From Acanthaster planci (taxonomy: Eukaryota > Echinodermata > Asteroidea > Valvatida > Acanthasteridae): DNA of 64,000 bases. The stretch is taken from contig NW_019091551.1 of assembly GCF_001949145.1 (NCBI RefSeq), positions 327,667 through 391,666 of the forward strand, written 5' to 3'. Positions 59,171-64,000 of the stretch are shown piece after piece; positions within the stretch are counted from its first letter, which is position 1, and the number at the start of each line of letters is the position of its first letter. The translations under genes and the position numbers were made by a program. The notes beneath the pieces are model-generated. The model made no database searches. It was not told where the DNA came from and saw nothing but the letters and a program-made list of their open reading frames with translations.

Positions 59171-59460
59171 TCATATTCTTCTGCCTACAGCTGCTTGTCT
59201 GCGGTGTTTGTGTTCATCGGCCTCGACAATGCGTCTGTGATATTTTCTCAACCTGGTCGATACTTGATCTAAAATGTGTAGCTTGTGATCAGTGACGAGC
59301 TCAAATTCTATCCTGTACAGATAGACATGGAATTTCTCACATCTCCCCACTAGGGCTAATGCCTCTTTTTCTGTTGTAGAGTGCCTGGTCTCCACATCAA
59401 TCAGCATAGACTAGCATAGCTAATAACTTGTGTTTGGCCTTAGTATTCTTGCAGCAACAC
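59171..59460 (-). pseudogene. gypsy RNase H remnant
   Basis: Minus-strand residues TEKEALALVGRCEKFHVYLY and FELVTDHK are the standard central motifs of gypsy RNase H (E.EALA...KF..YL...F.L.TDHK), which removes RNA from the RNA/DNA hybrid. The N-terminal strand with the first Asp lies in another frame upstream and was not clearly read. Confidence 0.72.
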
Positions 59461-59721
59461 AGCATCTAGTCCCACATCACCTGCATCTGTCAGCAACTAG
59501 GTCTTTTATAGCATCCACTCTAAAATAGCCCAAAGTGTCAGCATCAGTTAGACAATGATCTTTGCCCCACTAAAACTGTGCATTTTTCCTCACTTGTTTA
59601 CACAGTGGTTCTGTGAGTGTGGCCAAGTTTGGGATGTATCTCTCTGAGAAGTTTACTAACCCCAAGAAACTTTTCACTTTAGCCACACTGGTTGGTTGTT
59701 TGGCATTATTCATTGCCGAAT

Positions 59722-60540
59722 TCATCCCTCTGTTGGTTCTTTGCCCCTATGTGACAATACATGTCCCATAAATTTGACCGTCTGCGTTGCACACTCACAT
59801 CTGTCTGCATTTAGAGTCAGTCCTACTTCCTTCAGGCATTCCATGATCTGTCTCAGCCTCTGGTCAGGCTCTTGCTTGTCCCTACCACACACAACTATGT
59901 CATCTTGAATATCCCGAACACCATCACAGTCATGGAGGACTTGTGCAATCACTTGTTGATACAGTACTTCTCTGGTACTGCACTGATCCCAAACATTAAA
60001 CGTTTGTACCTGTATCCGCTCCGAGCGGAACAAAAGAGGGCGTGGTTTTTTTGGTACTCACTGCATAGGCACGCCATGAGGCACGCAAGTATATGCGCGT
60101 TTGACGTTGAGCACACTGAGTACGTGTAACTAACTTATTGCAGCATGTATGGTCTTTACGTACAAGCAGAACGTGTGCAAGAACCCACTTGTAACCACCT
60201 GTCTTTCTTTCGCTGATTGGGAGTGCACTTCAGCTGGGGGTAGATAGCCCCTTATTATATGTGTCATGAATGTTGTGATGTCACGTGACTCATCATCCAA
60301 TTCAACTTGATAACCGTATTTCAAATCTAATTTACTGAACATTTCTGCCCCATTCATGTTATACAAATCTCATCAACCATGGGGATAGGATAACACTCCC
60401 TAATGTTTGCCTTGTTGGCTTGTCTCGTGTCTACGCACAACCGAATATCTCCACTGGGCTTTGGCACGACAATGACCGAACTGACCCATGGTTCGTTTTT
60501 GCACTTTCTCGATAATGTCTAGCGACTCTAGCTCATCTAA
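59722..60540 (-). pseudogene. gypsy reverse transcriptase remnant
   Basis: Landmarks in order: a VVPKPSGDIRLCVD strand and ANKANIRECYPIP near 60380-60480; FSKLDLKYGYQVEL at about 60305-60345 with the first catalytic Asp; YQQVIAQVL near 59940-59970; IQDDIVVCG near 59890-59910, the YxDD catalytic box with Q in place of the usual residue before DD; and VKFMGHVLS near 59740. The domain copies element RNA into DNA. A frame break between 60130 and 60030 removes the FG..SAP segment. Confidence 0.82.
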
Positions 60541-60630
60541 CTAACTTATGACTAAGCTTTTGGCTCATACTATACAGTATTCTACACATTCTCTGATCAA
60601 CTGGTTGCACATCTCCCTCTGTAAGTAAAC

Positions 60631-61000
60631 TCAACTGATACCCTTTCTGATGTGCGTGCAGTAGTCTGTATGCACATCATCAACCAAATTGACTCCAATG
60701 TTCAATATGCCCTGTTGTACATAGAAATTAGCATCCACTTCTCGACTTGTACAATCACCCTGCATGGCAACTGCTGTACTAAATTTCCCTAACAGATCTA
60801 GTGGTTTATCTGTCCCATACGCATGCAGCTTTGTGGTTTGCTCAGATTTACATGTAATCTTTGGCTTCTTTAAACTTTCCCATAATTTTGAATCAATAAT
60901 ATTTACCAACACTCCACTATCAACAATGACATTTAGGGCAACTTCTGCTTACCCAAATACACTCACTTGTCTGTGGAGCAACAATTCACCTGATTAATAT
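60631..61000 (-). pseudogene. gypsy aspartic protease remnant
   Basis: The catalytic loop is visible as VIVDSGVLVNIID (near 60900-60940), corresponding to the D-S/T-G motif of retroelement proteases that cut the polyprotein. Downstream residues (KPLDLLGKFSTAV) continue the fold to 60631. A stop or frame change lies just upstream of the DSG. Confidence 0.7.
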
Positions 61001-61093
61001 CAACACTTCCTACGTGAAATACATAATCCGAGTCAGAGTTATGTTCATTGTTCACGGTGTTAACCCTTGAAGTATCCCGACCATTTTACCCAC

Positions 61094-61900
61094 TCAGTTT
61101 CCAATGTCCTGCTCCTCCTGCTTTTTTCCTTTGTCCATTAGATCGGCCTTACTCTCTTCGCTCATTTCTTTTGCCCGTTCCTCTTTCATCTTGCAGCAAA
61201 AATCAAAATATCTGCATAGTCCACACTTGTTACACTCCTTATTCTTTGCTGGGCAGTTCCTATCCTTAGCAAAATGTCCAGATCGTCTGCAGCAAAAACA
61301 CTTCCTATGCTGTGGTCTACGTGTCCCGGGTCTACATGTTCCTTGTTGCACAGCATTCATGCTGGTGCTTTCTCCACGGATGTGACTCCCGTGAACCCCA
61401 GCCTCCATTGCTCGGTCTGCTTGTCCGTGAGTTTAACTGTCGCTGCGATCGTCCTCAGGTCATCCAGAGTTAAATCTTGGCCTTTGATCAACAGTTTGGA
61501 ATGGATCTTGTGTGATTTGCATTCTTCTATCACTTAGCCCTGTATCGCTTGATCCCCCATCTGCATTTTGAAAATTGCAATGAACAGCCCACTGCCGCAG
61601 CCTAACAATGAACTGTTGATCAAGTCGCCGTCCTCTTGGGCCATGCTCCCGAAGGAACACTGCTCATACAGCACGTTGATCTTTGGCTGAAAATGTTTGC
61701 TCAGCATTTTTGTTGCTTTTTCATATGCATCTGATCCCTCTTCTTCCCTTAGTGAAAAGAAGATATCCTGTACCTCAGTCCCGCACAATGTAGGAACAAC
61801 GCTCATGTCTGATCTGCATTTTTCACCCCTCGGCCGACGGTATATAACTTGAAGCCACGCAGCGATCTCTGCCACGTAATGCCGACATTGCTCAGATCAC
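61094..61900 (-). pseudogene. gypsy gag remnant with zinc knuckles
   Basis: Fragments in three frames cover a gag-like capsid region (61875 to about 61460) and a nucleocapsid region (61408-61094). The latter has a C-x2-C-x4-H-x6-C knuckle, CFCCRRSGHFAKDRNC, followed by CPA-type spacing and a second knuckle CNKCGLCRYF in which the His is lost. This paired knuckle arrangement is usual in invertebrate gypsy gag proteins, which bind the element's RNA. Frame changes near 61530 and 61430 break it. Confidence 0.75.
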
Positions 61901-62050
61901 CATGTGGGTTGATAACTTAACCTGACTAACATCACTACTACTAAGTTTCATGACGATTTCCCCACGAATTCGATCTGATAAATCAGAGTCAATCCATCCA
62001 CATTATTCATGACTTTCCTGTATTTTCCCATTCCATCCTCATTTGTCAAT

Positions 62051-62222
62051 TGTAGTGTTAATGAAGGCGGATCAAGCTCAATAAAGTTGAATTGAATACA
62101 GAACGAATCTTGTCTCCAAAATGTTCTATTAGTGACTGTTCTCCACCATGCTGCTATCCCTCCCTAGGGGTCAACCTAATTTACATAGGTTGCGCACTAT
62201 GCATATTCATCAAGACACTACG
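62051..62222 (-). repeat. 5' LTR of the gypsy element
   Basis: It aligns over its full length with the 57051-57235 LTR, apart from scattered substitutions and a roughly 12-base deletion next to CTATCCC. Its outer end reads CACTACG instead of CACTACA, so the terminal CA/TG is mutated. No convincing tRNA-complementary primer-binding site was identified just inside it. Confidence 0.88.
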
Positions 62223-62639
62223 ACATTGAAGTCCGTTAGTTTTATTTTTTTTTTTGTTCTTTGGGTTTGTTGTGCTAGTGATACAAAATTTGATTAAACT
62301 ACAAGAATTACCCAACTTAAGAGAAGGCATCTGCATAGCACATCCTCCAGTTTTTTTTTGGGGGGGGGGCATCTTCTTGTTTGGCAATGGCAAGCTATAG
62401 TACAGTCTCCAACAGCTAATGAGGGAATTTTTGGTGAGCAAAGGCCATGGCAACTTTGATTTGGGAGAGAGTGGCTTAAAATGATATTCTTTTTGCCTGG
62501 AACATAAACATATTTGTACAAATTGCAGTGAATCATGATGTGATGAAGGAAGTGACCGAGGGTCGCTGCACAAAAGCAGAAAGTTAACCTGGAGCTTCTT
62601 CCATTGGACTAATCACTGCATCGGATGTCAAACTTTTAA

Positions 62640-62723
62640 AATTAATTTCAAAACAACGAGGCCATTTCAATAGGCAAAAAGGGTTCTACCTGTTGAAATG
62701 GCCTCATTGTTTTGAAATTAATT
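62640..62723. repeat. 31-bp inverted repeat with 22-base loop
   Basis: Arms 62640-62670 and 62693-62723 are complementary over 31 bases with a single C/T difference, which would still pair as G-U in RNA. Key words are TTTCAAAACAA and GAGGCCATTTCAA facing TTGAAATGGCCTC. The near-perfect match implies recent origin or selection; a miniature foldback element is the simplest explanation. Confidence 0.85.
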
Positions 62724-62749
62724 AAAAACGTAAAACCAGATAATGTACG

Positions 62750-62775
62750 TTAACCACTCCCTGCCGGGCGACCCA
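62750..62775 (+). repeat. TTAA-anchored repeat terminus
   Basis: TTAA at 62750-62753 is followed by CCACTCCCTGCCGGGCGACC, similar to the MITE terminus CCACTTGCTGCCAGGAAACC on the 28 kb copy. The matching far end was not found. Confidence 0.35.
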
Positions 62776-62831
62776 TTTTGGAGTAAATAGGTTTCATATG
62801 CAGAGCCGGGGAGCCCGGAACTGGGACCTTA

Positions 62832-62856
62832 TCTTCAGGAGTCACCCTCCTGAAGA
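62832..62856. repeat. 10-bp perfect hairpin
   Basis: TCTTCAGGAG and CTCCTGAAGA are perfect inverse complements with a TCACC loop. It lies between two TTAA-type repeat pieces and is probably internal structure of one of them. Confidence 0.7.
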
Positions 62857-63084
62857 CAAACAGAGCATACTGTTCGGAATGTTGAGTGTCCACCATCGGT
62901 TCTTCTCAGAACCACACACTCATAAAAGAGATATTTTCTTGTACATGGTGCAACCTACCTGTACCTAGCTTGGTATTTCCACCATGCATAGCTTCAAGTC
63001 TTATCTATACTTTTTTCCATTCAGAAATATACATTTTCAAGTTCCTAAATTGTTTTAAGCCTTTGTCTGTTTTCTGACACATAT

Positions 63085-63395
63085 TCTTTACATGCGCAGC
63101 CAGGGTGTCCAAAATCAGACAAAAGAAACTGGACCTTTTAACAAAAGACCGTACTCATAACAAAGACCAGGCTGCTGGGAATCACCAACATTTTTTCACT
63201 GTCGATTGTGGAGACAATCCAGCCTTTTTTGGAAACAGTATACCACTGTTTGTGGTATTCAGTGCGAGCGGATTACTACTGGGGACAAAAGCACTCCACC
63301 ACCACAGCAATGACTGCTGCACGCTAATCTGGCTCCTATTGAAAAGAGGTCAGCAGCGCACTGTGCCAGTTTCGGGAACAGAAGAAAATTACGTA
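63085..63395 (+). mobile_element. MITE copy 2 (family of the 28 kb element)
   Basis: In plus orientation this copy shares with the minus strand of 28072-28336, in the same order, GCAGCCAGG-like ends, CAAAAGA tracts, GCTGCTGGGAATC, AAACAGTATACCACTGTTT, GCGGATTA and GCACGCTAATC. The flanking TTAA duplication is not intact here (TTTA at the left), so it is an older or mutated copy. Confidence 0.65.
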
Positions 63396-63451
63396 ACACC
63401 AAACAATCATTCTGACACAAATTAAGACCATATAAAAATGGCATCACTTAC

Positions 63452-63567
63452 TGATCATCTGGAGTAAGCTGCACAGGTTCCTCTGTAAACTGTGGGTCAA
63501 AATGTTCTAGGTCACGTTCACTCTCAAGACGCGGTTTGTAGGGAGGGGTCACCTGACGACTCCCCAG
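63452..63567 (-). CDS. AGC-family protein kinase, C-terminal tail exon (SGK/PKC-like)
   Basis: Minus-strand exon of 116 bases between acceptor ATTTTCTAG and donor CA/GTAAGTG. It starts in phase 0 and ends in phase 2, giving 38 complete codons. The product contains VTPPYKPRL, a DLEHFDPQFTEEPV block and QLTPDD. This is the AGC-kinase C-terminal extension: the PPF/Y-x-P motif, the FDxxFT motif, and a TP turn-motif site. DLRHFDPEFTEEPV is characteristic of serum/glucocorticoid-regulated kinases, while EPVQLTPDD also occurs in atypical PKC, so the subfamily is not settled. The kinase domain should lie upstream, beyond 64 kb. The exon with the hydrophobic motif should lie at lower coordinates and was not identified. 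Confidence 0.8.
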
Positions 63568-64000
63568 CTAGAAAATGAATACAAATCCAAAAAAAAAAAA
63601 ACCCTGAGCCAATGCTTTCAACCAACAATGCCTCTTTATCACGCACAAGAGTTAACATTGGAGGCAAGACATTTTGCAACAATTTGTTCTTCATGAAGAT
63701 GTTTATGGTAAACCTGTTGGCTTGTTACTACATTCATGTAGTATTTGTCAGACTTGCATTTTAAAATAGACAAAACTACAGGAGATATTCTATATTTGTT
63801 GTGTTAAAACACATCTTAACCCCTTGACGACAGGAATTTCTTCCCGAAAGCCAACTCCAAGAATTCCAGCCTCGCTTGGCCGCGAAGGCCACCTGCCAAA
63901 CTGCAAATTCTCGGTTTGTGGCCCTGCGTGCTCTGCACGCTTTGAATTACACGGTGAAAAGGCTGATGGTTCGGTGGCATGTGGCTCTACTCACCCTTTC
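63568..64000. other. intronic DNA of the kinase gene with a possible repeat
   Basis: No further exon was recognised. TTAA at 63816-63819 followed by CCCCTTGACGACAGG begins a CpG-richer stretch that runs to the window end and may be another TTAA-inserted repeat. Confidence 0.4.

Larger units (their letters stand above)
57051..62222 (-). mobile_element. Ty3/gypsy-type LTR retrotransposon, full-length but inactivated
   Basis: Two LTRs of 185 bp (57051-57235) and 172 bp (62051-62222) bracket about 4.8 kb of minus-strand coding remains, and the identical 5-base word ACATT flanks both ends (57046-57050, 62223-62227). The left LTR has the expected TGT...ACA ends. The order on the minus strand is gag with zinc knuckles, protease, reverse transcriptase, RNase H, integrase, the order that defines Ty3/gypsy elements. 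Frameshifts and in-frame stops interrupt every domain, so it cannot encode a working polyprotein. LTR divergence (several substitutions plus an approximately 12-base deletion) shows it is not recent. Confidence 0.92.
62228..63084. other. non-coding DNA with inverted repeats
   Basis: Contains the hairpin at 62640-62723, a TTAA-anchored repeat terminus at 62750 and a 10-bp hairpin at 62832-62856, listed separately. Near 62220-62580 open frames lack domains; a G-run lies near 62360. Confidence 0.5.

Noticed and set aside
59696-60129. Plus-strand open frames over the gypsy element
   Set aside because: They are complements of the reverse transcriptase and gag remnants on the minus strand.

Overview
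The window looks like the genome of a marine invertebrate, most likely a deuterostome such as an echinoderm (moderate confidence; hemichordate, cephalochordate or mollusc not excluded). Reasons: an AT-rich sequence full of ACATGTACATGT-type palindromes, long introns, animal-type splice sites, and a mix of degenerate Penelope, Ty3/gypsy, LINE, tRNA-SINE and TTAA-flanked elements. No prokaryotic operon, CRISPR array or rRNA was seen.

The one well-resolved gene is on the plus strand: the single-copy type ortholog of vertebrate MECOM (PRDM3/EVI1) and PRDM16. Four exons with matching splice phases are visible: two carry the second half of the PR/SET domain (17575-17709, 19372-19474), one carries the first zinc finger (34138-34269), and one 3 kb exon (34505-37530) carries five more N-terminal fingers, two CtBP-binding motifs, the three C-terminal fingers, an acidic region and the conserved C-terminus with the stop codon. 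Upstream exons, including the start codon and the first half of the PR domain, were not found and probably lie left of the window. The vertebrate second zinc finger has no counterpart.

Between the second and third exons lies a 14.7 kb intron filled with transposon remains: a LINE 3' end (about 20.05-20.64 kb), a degenerate Penelope-like element on the minus strand (about 23.08-25.33 kb), a CpG-rich coding-like island (27.2-27.9 kb), a TTAA-flanked MITE (28.07-28.34 kb), a possible short inverted-repeat element (30.2-31.1 kb) and another LINE tail (31.5-31.7 kb). Several unique-looking, motif-dense non-coding blocks between 4.5 and 18.5 kb could be cis-regulatory DNA of this developmental regulator.

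Downstream, 37.5-57 kb holds the likely 3' UTR and then noncoding DNA with small repeats, a foldback MITE with about 130-bp terminal inverted repeats and perfect TTAA duplications (52279-52807), and a CpG-rich first-exon-like block (54.4-54.6 kb). A complete but inactivated Ty3/gypsy-type LTR retrotransposon occupies 57051-62222 on the minus strand, with both LTRs and a 5-bp target duplication. At the right edge, a 116-bp minus-strand exon (63452-63567) encodes the C-terminal tail of an AGC-family protein kinase; the rest of that gene lies mainly beyond the window.
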